Both the position numbers and the translations under genes were made by a program. A DNA stretch of 43,978 nt from Bryobacterales bacterium. Its GTDB lineage: Bacteria; Acidobacteriota; Terriglobia; Bryobacterales; Bryobacteraceae. The notes beneath the pieces were generated by a model, which did not search any database, was not told where the DNA came from, and saw only the letters and a list, made by a program, of their open reading frames with translations. The number at the start of each line of letters is the position of its first letter. Within the stretch, counting starts at the first letter, position 1. The stretch covers positions 18,370 to 62,347 of the forward strand of contig PMTR01000089.1 in NCBI GenBank assembly GCA_003167255.1, read 5' to 3'. This document shows positions 8,162 to 17,076 of this stretch, one piece after another.

Positions 8162-8928
8162 TGGTCAGCGAGATCGAAAAGCTTTTGAATAATTATCGCG
8201 CTTGGCTCAAGGACAAGACAACGCTTCGCCAAGTAAACAGCACGTGGGTGGAGATCACGACGCCCTACCTTGACCGGCATAACGATGCGCTCCAGATTTA
8301 CGCGCGCCGGGAAAATGGTGGATTCGTCCTCACAGACGACAGTTACACCATCCACGATCTGGAAGCATCCGGCTGCAATCTCCACACTGAGAAACGCCAG
8401 GACCTTCTCAAGATGGCCCTCAGCGGATTCGGCGTGCGGCTGAACAACGAAGCACTCGAAGTGGTCGCTTCCCCTGTGACCTTCCCGCTGCGTAAGCACT
8501 CCCTCATTCAGGCCATGCTTGCCGTGAACGATCTTTTCTACCTCGCAAAGCCCATGGTAGAAAGCCTGTTTTATGAAGACGTGATTGCATGGCTGGACGC
8601 CAACGAGATCCGCTATACGCCGAAGGCGAAGTTCAACGGCACCAGCGGCTACGACCACCTGTTCGATTTCGTGATTCCGAAATCTCGAAGGCAGCCGGAA
8701 CGCATTCTGCAGGCGATCACTCGCCCGACGCGTGATGCCGCCCAGTCGCTTATTCACGCCTGGACCGACACTCGGCAAGTTCGGACGCCAGAGTCAAGAG
8801 CATACGCGGTTCTGAACGACACCGAAAGCGCAATTCCGGGCGGAGTAATGGACGCCTTCCGAAATTACGCCATTCAGCCCGTACCGTGGGGCGACCGTGC
8901 CCAAGTTGTCACGGAACTCGCGGCTTGA
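8161..8928 (+). CDS. DUF1828/DUF1829 domain protein, partner of the DUF6978-like gene
   Basis: The 255-residue protein has an N-terminal DUF1828 domain (about 25-115) with [15 protein letters not shown] and [19 protein letters not shown]-terminal DUF1829 region (about 150-245) contains [21 protein letters not shown]. Both are uncharacterised domains that are often found together in phage-like or accessory regions. No catalytic motif is evident, but the conserved acidic and histidine residues around RHND and TDDSYTIHD suggest an enzyme or nuclease-like fold. Coupling through TAATG to the upstream gene argues that the two products act together. A toxin-antitoxin or defence role is possible but not shown. 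Confidence 0.78.
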   Translation: MVSEIEKLLNNYRAWLKDKTTLRQVNSTWVEITTPYLDRHNDALQIYARRENGGFVLTDDSYTIHDLEASGCNLHTEKRQDLLKMALSGFGVRLNNEALEVVASPVTFPLRKHSLIQAMLAVNDLFYLAKPMVESLFYEDVIAWLDANEIRYTPKAKFNGTSGYDHLFDFVIPKSRRQPERILQAITRPTRDAAQSLIHAWTDTRQVRTPESRAYAVLNDTESAIPGGVMDAFRNYAIQPVPWGDRAQVVTELAA

Positions 8929-8938
8929 CCACGCAGGC

Positions 8939-9337
8939 CTACCGCGGCTTGAAGCGCTCGTCGATTTCCACCTGGTAGCCGCTGGAGAGGCGGTTGGTTT
9001 CGTTCGCCATTCCCACCACCGCCATCGTTTCCGCGAACATCGGGTCGGTCATGCCGGCCTTGCGCGAAGAGACCGTGTGCGAGGCGATGCAGTAGCCGCA
9101 CTGGTTGGTGGCGCTCACGGCGAGATAAATGAGCTCCTTGGTGAGCGCGTCGAGCGCGCCCGGCGCCATGATCTCCTTGACGCTCTGCCAGGTGCGGCGC
9201 AGCGTGACTGGGTCGTTCGCGATGGCTTTCCAGAAATTATTGATGTAGTCCGTCTGGCGCAGCGTCATGATGTCGTCATAGACTGCGCGGACTTCCGGGG
9301 TAGCGTCGGCGTATTCGATGAACGGAAGAGTGGCCAT
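8939..9337 (-). CDS. Carboxymuconolactone decarboxylase / AhpD-like protein
   Basis: A 132-residue helical protein with CGYCIASH (Cys80, Cys83, His87), the redox-active motif of AhpD-like members of the carboxymuconolactone decarboxylase superfamily. Proteins with this motif act as alkylhydroperoxidase or peroxidase-reducing partners in oxidative stress defence. The gene lies downstream of the DAHP synthase gene on the same strand, separated by a strong hairpin, and converges on the DUF1828 gene with only 10 bases between them. The exact partner is unknown. Confidence 0.85.
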   Translation of the reverse strand: MATLPFIEYADATPEVRAVYDDIMTLRQTDYINNFWKAIANDPVTLRRTWQSVKEIMAPGALDALTKELIYLAVSATNQCGYCIASHTVSSRKAGMTDPMFAETMAVVGMANETNRLSSGYQVEIDERFKPR

Positions 9338-9379
9338 GCACCGATTATCGCGCTTTGGCAGGCCGGTTACTGACCGTCG

Positions 9380-9406
9380 GGTGGTGTCCTAAAGTAGGAC
9401 ACTACC
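9380..9406 (-). terminator. Strong stem-loop overlapping the DAHP synthase stop codon
   Basis: Bases 9380-9391 pair with 9395-9406 in a 12-base-pair stem (core GTGTCCTA/TAGGACAC, one G-T pair) around the loop AAG. The stem contains the TAG stop of the class II DAHP synthase gene. No clear T-run follows on the minus strand, so it may act as an attenuating or mRNA-protecting hairpin rather than a classic intrinsic terminator. Confidence 0.55.
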
Positions 9407-10769
9407 GGCCGTCGCTCTTCATTTTGCGGGCGATCAGGAAGGCCAGCTCGAGCGATTGCTCGTAATTAAGGCGCGGATCCACCTCGGATTCGTAGGCGCG
9501 GGCCAGGTCGGTTTCGCTGGGCCCGCGCGAACCGCCAATGCACTCGGTAACGTTTTCGCCGGTCAGTTCGATGTGGACCCCCCCCAGCGTCTGGCCCATG
9601 GCGCGGTGGATGTCGAAGGCCTGTTGCACCTCGGAAATGATATCGGCGAAGTTGCGGGTTTTCCAGCCTCCGGCGGTCATCTGCGTGTTGCCGTGCATGG
9701 GGTCGCAGACCCACAGCACGCGCCCCCCTTCGGCGCGTGCGGCTTCGATCAGGCACGGCAGCGCGTCCGCAATGCGGCCGGCGCCGAAGCGATGGATCAG
9801 CGTCAGCCTGCCGGGCTGGCGCTTCGGATCGAGCGCCTCCAGCCAGCGCGCTACCCGCTCGCGGGTAAAGTCCGTCCCCACCTTGACGGCGACGGGGTTT
9901 TCGATGCCGCGCAGGTATTCCACGTGCGCGCCGCCCGGATCGTTGGTGCGCAGCCCCACCCAGGGGAAATGCGTGGTGAGGTTGAAATAGCCCGGGCGCC
10001 GGGGCACGGTGCGCGTCTGCGCCGATTCGTAGCCCAGGTGCAGCGCTTCGTGGGTGGTGAAGAAATCGATGCGGTCGGTTTCGCCCGCCCGCACACCCAG
10101 CACGTTCTCCATGAAGCGCAACGCATCGCCGATGGTTCCGACCATGTGGTGGTATTCGTCCGCCAGCGGCGAGTGTTCCACCCAATCGAGATCGAAGTAT
10201 TCGGGATGGTGCAGGTCGGCGAATCCGCTTTTGACCAGGGAGCGAATGAAATTCAGGGTGAGTGAGGCGCGCTCGTAGCCGCGCAGCAGAAGCTGCGGAT
10301 CGGGTGTGCGGGCTTCGGCCGTGAATTCCGGACGGTTGATATTGTCGCCGCGGAAGCTGGGAAGAGTAACGCCGTCGCGCGTTTCCTGGTTGGCGGAGCG
10401 CGGCTTGGCGTATTGCCCGGCGAAACGGCCGATGCGAATAACGGGTTTCTGCGCGCCCACCACCAGCACCAGGCTCATCTGCAACAGCACCTTGAGCATG
10501 TTGGTGATGCGGTTGGGCGTACAGGCGGCGAACCGTTCGGCGCAATCGCCGGCTTGCAGCACGAAGCGCGTTCCGGCGGCAGCCTCAGCCAGTTGCTGGC
10601 GTAACTGCACGATCTCCCAACTGGTGACCAGCGGCGGAAGGACGCGCAATTCGGCCAGCACGCGGTCGAGCGCCGTCGGGTCGGGATAATTGGGCTGTTG
10701 CAGGGCCGGCCACCGGCGCCAGGAATCCGGCTTCCAGGGCAAAGCCTCCGCGGGGATCTCGGGGGACAT
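9402..10769 (-). CDS. aroG: 3-deoxy-7-phosphoheptulonate synthase, class II
   Basis: This 455-residue protein matches the class II (plant and mycobacterial type) DAHP synthase. It opens with WKPDSWRRWPALQQPNYPD, has LQAGDCAERF and KPVIRIGRFAGQYAKPRS, and later GLRTNDPGGAHVEYLRGI, WVCDPMHGNT and GSRGPSETDL, all in the usual order and at usual length. It condenses phosphoenolpyruvate with erythrose 4-phosphate in the first step of the shikimate pathway, in the cytoplasm. The start at 10769 gives the expected N-terminus. No other shikimate gene is adjacent. Some annotations use aroH or aroA for this enzyme. Confidence 0.95.
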   Translation of the reverse strand: MSPEIPAEALPWKPDSWRRWPALQQPNYPDPTALDRVLAELRVLPPLVTSWEIVQLRQQLAEAAAGTRFVLQAGDCAERFAACTPNRITNMLKVLLQMSLVLVVGAQKPVIRIGRFAGQYAKPRSANQETRDGVTLPSFRGDNINRPEFTAEARTPDPQLLLRGYERASLTLNFIRSLVKSGFADLHHPEYFDLDWVEHSPLADEYHHMVGTIGDALRFMENVLGVRAGETDRIDFFTTHEALHLGYESAQTRTVPRRPGYFNLTTHFPWVGLRTNDPGGAHVEYLRGIENPVAVKVGTDFTRERVARWLEALDPKRQPGRLTLIHRFGAGRIADALPCLIEAARAEGGRVLWVCDPMHGNTQMTAGGWKTRNFADIISEVQQAFDIHRAMGQTLGGVHIELTGENVTECIGGSRGPSETDLARAYESEVDPRLNYEQSLELAFLIARKMKSDGR

Positions 10770-10830
10770 GAAGTTTCAAGTTAGCACAGGGGGCGGGAGA
10801 GGGCTGGAATACGTCCGACGTGAATTCAAA

Positions 10831-11406
10831 TCATGCCCGACCCGCGAATGTCCGGCTCTCCGTCGACACCTTTACCTTTTCACCTTCCTTGATAAAGAGA
10901 GGAACACGGATCTCAAGACCGGTCTCCAGCGTGGCTGGCTTGGTCACGCTGCCGCTCGAAGTGTCGCCCCGCACACCCGGTTCCGTAGCGGTAACTTCCA
11001 ACTCAACGAACGCCGGCAGCTCTAAACCGATGGGATTGCCGTTGTACTTGCGCAACTCGACCAGGGTGCCCTCGATCAGGAAGTCCATCGCGTTCCCGAT
11101 CACCTCATCGGCAAGGGTGTGGGTCTCATAGGTTTCCTGGTCCAGGAAGTGAGAACCACTGCTGTCGCTATACAGATAGGAGGCCGGGACCAAATGGAGA
11201 TCCGGCTCCCTGAACTTCTCACCCGCCTTGAATGTCTTCTCAAAGACCGCGTTTGTGAGAAGGTTGCGAATCTTCAGGCGCACCAGAGTCTGGCCACCCC
11301 GAGCGGTGGGCGTGTTCACCTCCACTTCCAGGCAGGCGAAGGGGGTGTTATCAATCTCAAACAAAGTCTTTCGCTTGACGTCAATCGCATCAATCAATAC
11401 GGCCAT
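10831..11406 (-). CDS. efpL: EF-P-like translation factor of the YeiP/EfpL type
   Basis: The 191-residue three-domain protein has the EF-P fold (KOW-like domain, then two OB folds). Its tip loop reads TPTARGGQT with Arg36 at the apex, instead of the PGKG loop of canonical EF-P. The SPTARG-type loop, KPATLETGL and the C-terminal GRA are features I associate with E. coli YeiP, now called EfpL. EF-P proteins bind the ribosome next to the P-site tRNA and relieve stalling at proline-rich sequences; EfpL uses an unmodified arginine. GAGGAG lies four bases before the ATG. No modification enzyme is nearby. Confidence 0.85.
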   Translation of the reverse strand: MAVLIDAIDVKRKTLFEIDNTPFACLEVEVNTPTARGGQTLVRLKIRNLLTNAVFEKTFKAGEKFREPDLHLVPASYLYSDSSGSHFLDQETYETHTLADEVIGNAMDFLIEGTLVELRKYNGNPIGLELPAFVELEVTATEPGVRGDTSSGSVTKPATLETGLEIRVPLFIKEGEKVKVSTESRTFAGRA

Positions 11407-11521
11407 GAACTCCTCAACGGCAGGTCGGCGCCGAAAGCCAACGCAAACCCAGTTCCAAATTCCCTCTCAAGTATAAGGCGGTGACGCATCACCACCCGGA
11501 ACGGGCTTTGTGGGAGCACCG

Positions 11522-12550
11522 TTATTGCAGTTGAACCAGCCGCTCGCCCTGCTGCTCGCCCACGGGCGCCGGCGCCAGATCCTGCTTGCCGCGCCAGAAA
11601 TCCAAGTAGGAGATCTGGTGCACACAGGCCACCGTGCAGTGCGGCGCGCAGCTCTTCTCCGTGCGGTACTCGCGGCGAACGTCTTCCACGGTGTACTCGG
11701 CCAGCGGCTTTCCGGGGTAGCCGCGCTGCTGCGAACAGTAATGCACCAGGCCGTCTTCGCAGATGTAGAGGTAGCGCGCGCCGGCGCGGCAGCGCCAGTG
11801 GTTGGGCTTGCCGTGCGCGATGTTGTCCTGGAAATAATTGATGCGCGCGTAGCTCGATTTTTCCATGGCGCGCATGGCGGTGTAGACTTCGCGCTCTTCG
11901 TCTTGCAAAGGCTGCAACTGGCCGTCACCGTCGTGAATGATGCCGACGGTGGATGTGAACCCCAGCTCGATGGCTCGCTTGCCGATCACCAGGGCGTCTT
12001 TGGGAGTGCGGATGCCGCCTCCCACCACCGAATTGATGTTCACGTGAAAATCGGCGTGTTCGGCCAGGAGTTGCAGTTTCTTATCGAGCACCTTGAGGCT
12101 CTTCTTCGAAACGTCGTCGGGCATGACGTTGTCGATGGAGATCTGCAGGTGGTCCAGTCCGGCGCGGTTGAGGCGCTGGATGCGTTCGGCGGTCAGCAGA
12201 TAGCCGTTGGTGATCATGCCGGAAATCATCCCGTGCTTGCGGACGCGCGCGATGATCAGGTCCAGGTCGGGATGCAGCAACGGTTCGCCGCCGGAAATCG
12301 TGATGATGCTGGTGCCTAGTTTCGCCAGGCGGTCGAGACGTTGGTACATCACGTCGATGGAGACCGGCTTGGAGTGGTCGTCGAATTCGTTGCAGTAGGC
12401 GCAGGCCAGATTGCAGCGGCGCATGGGGATGACGTGCGCCAGAATCGGATGGTCCGTGGACGCCAGACCCTGGCCGATCATGCGGAATTCCCGGGCGCGG
12501 CGGCTGACCGCCTTCCAACCCCTCCGAAGATGTTTGGCCAGATCAGACAT
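11522..12550 (-). CDS. Radical SAM protein with SPASM-like C-terminal cysteines
   Basis: The 342-residue protein has the radical SAM cluster motif CNLACAYC (Cys46, Cys50, Cys53) and a typical GGEPLLHPD motif. The C-terminal third has many cysteines (WRCRAG, YICEDG, HYCSQ, KSCAPHC, ACVHQ), as in SPASM domains that hold additional iron-sulfur clusters. Such enzymes often modify ribosomal peptides, maturate enzymes or act on lipids. No precursor peptide or modification partner is visible next to it. It stands alone between the EfpL gene and the TIGR03435 gene, so the substrate cannot be inferred. Confidence 0.87.
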   Translation of the reverse strand: MSDLAKHLRRGWKAVSRRAREFRMIGQGLASTDHPILAHVIPMRRCNLACAYCNEFDDHSKPVSIDVMYQRLDRLAKLGTSIITISGGEPLLHPDLDLIIARVRKHGMISGMITNGYLLTAERIQRLNRAGLDHLQISIDNVMPDDVSKKSLKVLDKKLQLLAEHADFHVNINSVVGGGIRTPKDALVIGKRAIELGFTSTVGIIHDGDGQLQPLQDEEREVYTAMRAMEKSSYARINYFQDNIAHGKPNHWRCRAGARYLYICEDGLVHYCSQQRGYPGKPLAEYTVEDVRREYRTEKSCAPHCTVACVHQISYLDFWRGKQDLAPAPVGEQQGERLVQLQ

Positions 12551-12858
12551 TGCCTAAAAGTCTTTCTATTACAACACAGTCCGAGCCACTCGCCGAGGTT
12601 TTGGAGGTGATTGGGGATTGGCGGGGGTTGAACGGTCGGGATGGGAATTGGTGAGGAAACGAGGTCTGGCCCAGGTGGGTTTTCAGGATCAACGCGCCCA
12701 CCGAGCCACGAGCCTGCTGTCGGTGTGGGAGCGAGAAAATAAGAATAGTCTTGACGTCAATTCGTACCGCGCCTATAATCAGCCAGAATAGCCGGCCCTG
12801 GCTAATCCAGTAAGCCTAGCCTGTCAAAGCTGCCGCCCTTTCTTGCTGGTGGATCACA
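12551..12858. other. Divergent intergenic region
   Basis: About 308 bases lie between the radical SAM gene (leftward) and the TIGR03435 gene (rightward). A good sigma-70 promoter facing right is at 12751-12779. The rest shows no gene, tRNA or recognised repeat. Confidence 0.5.
12751..12779 (+). promoter_or_regulatory. Near-consensus sigma-70 promoter of the TIGR03435 gene
   Basis: TTGACG (12751-12756) and TATAAT (12774-12779) are separated by exactly 17 bases. The start codon is at 12859, giving a leader of roughly 70 bases. This is the best promoter match in the window. Confidence 0.8.
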
Positions 12859-13617
12859 ATGAAACGACTTCTAACGGTCTGTCTCTTTGCGGCTGTCTCA
12901 CAGACGCAGCCGAACACTACGGCCCCGCTGCAATTCGAAGTGGCGGCTTTCAAACATTCAACTGGTTCTGGTGTTGAAGAGGTCCAGTTCCTGCCGAGTC
13001 GAGTTTCGATGCGGAATTACCCACTTGATAGGTTCATCCGCATAGCCTACCATGTTAGAGCTGACCAGATTGTGGGTCCAAAGTGGATGGCGACGGAGAG
13101 GTACGACCTTGAGGCCAAGGCCGATCACCCGACTACCGACGCGGAGTTAAGGGTGATGATTCAGAATCTTCTGAAAGAGCGGTTACGGTTGGACCCCCGC
13201 CATGACATCAGGCAACAATCCGGCTACGAGTTGTGGATAGATCCGAACGGACAGGCTACTACTCGCGTGCCTGGAGCAGACAAGTATCAACCCCCTACGG
13301 TTACGGTTTCCCCTGGTGGGGTACACACTTTCGAGAATGCTCCGATGGAGTACCTCGCCTACTACCTGTCGAGAGAGCTGAATCAGACCGTGATTAACAA
13401 GGTGGGCTATACAGGCACCTATAGTTTTGCCTTGACCTGGACATCGGGGCCGATGCAGGTAGCCCATTTTGGTGTACCGGAGACGGTGTTTGTCGAGAAC
13501 GACGGTCCTACCATATTCGATGCAGTGAAGACAATTTCGCTCAAACTGGTTGCGTCGAAGGTTCCAGTGGACTTCCTGGTGATCGATCAGATCGACAAGA
13601 CCCCGATGGAGAAATGA
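12859..13617 (+). CDS. TIGR03435 (DUF3738) family protein, exported
   Basis: A 252-residue protein with an N-terminal signal peptide (about 1-17). FEVAAFKHS near the start, RIAYHV, VGPKWMATERYDLEAKAD, MIQNLLKERLRL, YELWIDPNGQ, ENAPMEYLAYYLSRELNQTVINKVGYTGTYSFAL and a final PVDFLVIDQIDKTP match TIGR03435. This family of secreted proteins is expanded to dozens of members in Solibacter and related acidobacteria; its function is unknown. It is less GC-rich than the surrounding genes and has its own strong promoter. It is the best taxonomic marker in the window. Confidence 0.9.
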   Translation: MKRLLTVCLFAAVSQTQPNTTAPLQFEVAAFKHSTGSGVEEVQFLPSRVSMRNYPLDRFIRIAYHVRADQIVGPKWMATERYDLEAKADHPTTDAELRVMIQNLLKERLRLDPRHDIRQQSGYELWIDPNGQATTRVPGADKYQPPTVTVSPGGVHTFENAPMEYLAYYLSRELNQTVINKVGYTGTYSFALTWTSGPMQVAHFGVPETVFVENDGPTIFDAVKTISLKLVASKVPVDFLVIDQIDKTPMEK

Positions 13618-13670
13618 CCCTCAAGCATTTCATCTGGGAGCCTGCCGCCCGCTTGGATTTGCGCCCTTGC

Positions 13671-13871
13671 GCAATGGGTGTGCGACATAAAAGTGGATGG
13701 CATTGCGATTTCCCAGAGAAACAAGCGATTCTGAGCGTACCGACTACTCAGCACAGAACCGCGAGCGTCAGCGAGCGGCCTGCTCCAGGCAGCGTGGCGG
13801 CCGCTCGCTAACGCTCACGGTTCTGTGCCGGGGCGCCGCGTTCATCCACTTTTATGCCGTGCGCCCTTTCG
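13671..13871. repeat. Nested inverted-repeat element, MITE-like
   Basis: Outer arms at 13671-13699 and 13843-13871 share a perfect 14-base core (CATAAAAGTGGATG, 13686-13699 against 13843-13856) with weaker pairing outward. Inside them, a second pair of 30-base arms (13751-13780 and 13799-13828) matches at 28 of 30 positions, the two exceptions being G-T pairs. The inner arms carry the AGCGAGCGGCC word, which I associate with abundant palindromes in Solibacter genomes. There is no coding capacity. Confidence 0.75.
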
Positions 13872-13875
13872 CAAT

Positions 13876-13903
13876 TTGACACCCCTCTACCGCCAGTGAT
13901 AAA
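13876..13903 (+). promoter_or_regulatory. Probable promoter of the nuo cluster
   Basis: TTGACA (13876-13881) and GATAAA (13898-13903) are 16 bases apart, with a ribosome binding site AGGAG at 13921-13925 and the nuoC start at 13931. The -35 hexamer starts five bases beyond the outer arm of the inverted-repeat element. Confidence 0.55.
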
Positions 13904-13930
13904 TGTAGGGTTCTTCAACTAGGAGATCCG

Positions 13931-14557
13931 ATGGCTGACGAGCAAAAGCCCGAGGGCTCGCAAGTGCCTCCCCCTGCCGGGGGCGAGGCGGCCAAGCCAG
14001 CGCCTCCCAAGCCCGCTGCGGCGCCAGCGCCTCCCAAGCCGCCAGCCGTCATGGCGGCCACCCCCTGGGACAGCGATCTCGCCCGCGAAATCAAGGAACG
14101 ATTCGGCGACCGGGTCGGCGAAACATCCACCTACCTGGGCCAGAATTTCATCGTCGCCAAGCCGGACGCGGCGGTCTCCCTGCTGGAATATCTGAAGCTC
14201 GAAGCCGACTTCGATTACCTGGTGGACATCACCGCGGTGGATTGGCCCAAACGGCCCGAGCGTTTCGACGTGGTCTACGTGGTCTATAGCTTCGCGCGCA
14301 ACGAGCGCGTGCGGATCAAGACTTATATTCCCGAAGGCTTCAAACTGGAAACCGCGGTGGGCGTGCACCTGACGGCCAACTGGCTGGAGCGCGAGGTCTT
14401 CGACATGTTCGGCATCGAGTTCGAAGGCCACCCCGATCTGCGCCGCATCCTCATGCCCGAGGAGTGGCAGGGGTACCCGTTGCGCAAGGATTACGGTATT
14501 CTTCAGCAGGACGACCGATGGGTTCGGGAAAACCTCGGTATCGAGAGCGGCCAGTGA
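13931..14557 (+). CDS. nuoC: NADH-quinone oxidoreductase subunit C
   Basis: A 208-residue protein whose core (about 50-200) matches the 30 kDa subunit of complex I, including the signature [18 protein letters not shown] and the following [19 protein letters not shown]. It belongs to the peripheral arm and helps bind the quinone-reducing module together with NuoD. The N-terminal 45 residues are a proline/alanine-rich, low-complexity extension ([17 protein letters not shown]) not present in most NuoC proteins, possibly a linker. It is separate from NuoD, unlike the fused NuoCD of E. coli. It is the first gene of the cluster, preceded by AGGAG. Confidence 0.95.
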   Translation: MADEQKPEGSQVPPPAGGEAAKPAPPKPAAAPAPPKPPAVMAATPWDSDLAREIKERFGDRVGETSTYLGQNFIVAKPDAAVSLLEYLKLEADFDYLVDITAVDWPKRPERFDVVYVVYSFARNERVRIKTYIPEGFKLETAVGVHLTANWLEREVFDMFGIEFEGHPDLRRILMPEEWQGYPLRKDYGILQQDDRWVRENLGIESGQ

Positions 14558-14564
14558 CATCAGT

Positions 14565-15677
14565 ATGCCCGATGCGACATTTCTAGATTCCACCGAACTA
14601 GTGCTCAATATGGGTCCGCAGCACCCGTCTACCCACGGCGTGCTGCGAGTCATCCTCAAGCTGGACGGCGAGAAGGTGCTGGGGACGGATTGCGTCATCG
14701 GATACCTGCATCGCGGCGTCGAGAAGATTGCGGAAAACCGCACCTACGCGCAGTTCAACCCCTACGTGGACCGCATGGACTATGTGGCGGCGATCTCGAA
14801 CGGTCTGGGCTACTGCCTGGCGGTGGAGAAGCTGCTGAACGTGGAAGCGCCGCCGCGCGCGCAAGTGGTGCGGGTGATTCTCACGGAGCTGAACCGCATC
14901 GCCAGCCACCTGCTTTGGCTCGGCACGCACGCGCTGGATATCGGGGCCATCACGCCGGTCTTTTACTGCCTGCGGGAACGCGAAGAAGCCCTCAAAATCT
15001 TCGAGAAGTATTGCGGCGCGCGGCTCACCACGCACGCCTTCCGCATCGGCGGGTTGCTGTATGAGACGTACGAAGGCTTCGAGCGGGAAGTGCGGGACTT
15101 CTGCAAAATGTTCGTGCCGAAGGTGGACGAATACGAAGAACTGCTGACCAACAACCGAATCTGGAAGGCGCGGTTGATCGGCGTCGGAATCCTGAGCGCC
15201 GAGGAATGCAAGGAATACGGCGTCACCGGGCCGGTGTTGCGCGCGGCCGGCGTGAAGTGGGACCTGCGCAAGGCGCAGCCGTACTCGGGTTACGAGAAAT
15301 ACGATTTCGAAATCCCCACGCGGGCGAACGGCGATACCTACGACCGGTATGTTGTCCGCATGCAGGAAATGCGGCAAGCGGTGCGCATCATGGAGCAGGC
15401 CGTCGAAGCCATTCCCGAAGGCCCCATCATGGGAAAAGTCGGCAAGGTGATCAAACCGCCGGTGGGCGAAGCGTACGTTTCCATTGAAGCGCCCAAGGGC
15501 GAGTTGGGGTATTACGTGGTCAGCGACGGATCCACGCAGCCGTACCGGTGCCGCGTGCGGCCGCCGTCGTTCGTGAATCTGCAGGCGCTCGACCGGATGA
15601 TCCGTGGGGGTCTGGTGGCCGACGTCGTGGCGGTGATCGGAACATTGGATATTGTGTTGGGAGAGATCGATCGATGA
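14565..15677 (+). CDS. nuoD: NADH-quinone oxidoreductase subunit D
   Basis: This 370-residue protein is the 49 kDa subunit. It has [18 protein letters not shown] near the N-terminus, [11 protein letters not shown], and [14 protein letters not shown], and ends with the conserved DIVLGEIDR. It forms much of the quinone-binding cavity at the junction of the peripheral and membrane arms. It is somewhat shorter than typical NuoD (about 400), mainly at the N-terminus. It begins seven bases after the nuoC stop. An inverted repeat of about 80 bases separates it from nuoI. Confidence 0.96.
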   Translation: MPDATFLDSTELVLNMGPQHPSTHGVLRVILKLDGEKVLGTDCVIGYLHRGVEKIAENRTYAQFNPYVDRMDYVAAISNGLGYCLAVEKLLNVEAPPRAQVVRVILTELNRIASHLLWLGTHALDIGAITPVFYCLREREEALKIFEKYCGARLTTHAFRIGGLLYETYEGFEREVRDFCKMFVPKVDEYEELLTNNRIWKARLIGVGILSAEECKEYGVTGPVLRAAGVKWDLRKAQPYSGYEKYDFEIPTRANGDTYDRYVVRMQEMRQAVRIMEQAVEAIPEGPIMGKVGKVIKPPVGEAYVSIEAPKGELGYYVVSDGSTQPYRCRVRPPSFVNLQALDRMIRGGLVADVVAVIGTLDIVLGEIDR

Positions 15678-15682
15678 AGAAG

Positions 15683-15759
15683 AGAAGTCAGAAGTCAGGA
15701 GTCAGAAGCCAGAATAACGGAGCCGGCGCGGCTCTTCTGACTTCTGTCTTCTGACTTCT
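15683..15759. repeat. Inverted repeat between nuoD and nuoI
   Basis: Arms at 15683-15708 and 15734-15759 match at 24 of 26 positions, and each is itself built from GAAGTCAG-like words. It forms a long hairpin with a 25-base loop in the only large gap (101 bases) of the nuo cluster. It could slow transcription, protect upstream mRNA or be a mobile repeat. Confidence 0.75.
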
Positions 15760-15778
15760 GTCTTCCTTGAAGGAACTT

Positions 15779-16227
15779 ATGTTCAAGCTGTTAAAGAAAA
15801 TCTTTCTTGTCGACCTGTTCCAGGGACTGCGGGTGACGTTCCGGAATCAAAATCCCAAGTACATCTATACGGAGCAGTATCCGGCGGAGCGGCCTCAGGT
15901 GGCGGAGCGGTACCGGGGCGCGCCGCGGCTGAATAACAACCCGGACAACGGCGAGACCTTGTGCATCGCCTGCAATTTGTGCGCGCTGGCCTGTCCGGAA
16001 AACCTGATTGTGGTCGGGAGCGAACGCAACGAAGCCACGCGCCGCAAGGAACTGACTTACTTTACCTATGACACCTCGCGGTGTATGTTCTGCGGGCTGT
16101 GCGAAGATGCCTGTCCAGTGGACGCGCTGGAACTGACACAGGATTTCGAACTGGCCACTTACACCCGGGAAGGCCAGGTTTGGGACCGGCAGATGCTCGA
16201 AGAAGGGCCGAAGCCGACCCAATACAA

Positions 16228-16234
<7 letters not shown>
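15779..16234 (+). CDS. nuoI: NADH-quinone oxidoreductase subunit I
   Basis: A 151-residue protein with two 4Fe-4S motifs, [12 protein letters not shown] (Cys62, 65, 68, 72) and [12 protein letters not shown] (Cys102, 105, 108, 112). These hold clusters N6a and N6b, which pass electrons toward quinone. I place the start at the ATG at 15779 because AAGGA lies four bases ahead of it; a TTG at 15767 would overlap that site. The N-terminal amphipathic stretch ([17 protein letters not shown]) fits membrane-arm contact. It overlaps nuoJ by seven bases (ATGCTGA). Confidence 0.95.
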
Positions 16235-16758
<524 letters not shown>

Positions 16759-16760
16759 CG

Positions 16761-17069
16761 ATGCATCCGGTAACCACAGTTCATTACCTGGCCTTGAGCG
16801 CGGCGCTGCTGCTCATCGGCACCGTCGGCGTGCTCACGCGCCGCAGCATTGTGATTATTCTGATGTCCATCGAGCTGATTCTGAATGCCGTGAACATCAA
16901 CCTGGTGGCCTTTTCGCGCCAGGCGCACGCCGTCCACGGGCAGATTTTCGCGATCTTCGTGATTGTCGACGCGGTGGCCGAAGCCGCGGTCGGGCTCGGT
17001 ATTCTGATCGCTCTGTTCCGCAATAAAGAAACCGTGCTGGCGGATGAAATCGATTTGCTGAAGTGGTAG
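16761..17069 (+). CDS. nuoK: NADH-quinone oxidoreductase subunit K
   Basis: A 102-residue protein with three membrane helices, homologous to the MrpC antiporter subunit. Glu38 (in [15 protein letters not shown]) and Glu74 (in [16 protein letters not shown]) are the two conserved buried glutamates of the proton path. It starts two bases after nuoJ and ends seven bases before nuoL. Confidence 0.95.
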   Translation: MHPVTTVHYLALSAALLLIGTVGVLTRRSIVIILMSIELILNAVNINLVAFSRQAHAVHGQIFAIFVIVDAVAEAAVGLGILIALFRNKETVLADEIDLLKW

Positions 17070-17076
17070 GAGAGCC

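Noticed and set aside
13614-13811. Small open frame after the TIGR03435 gene
   Set aside because: It runs through the nested inverted-repeat element and has no protein-like character.
15674-15754. Possible small gene after nuoD starting MKKRSQKSG
   Set aside because: It is the translation of an inverted repeat, lacks a ribosome site and has no protein-like features.
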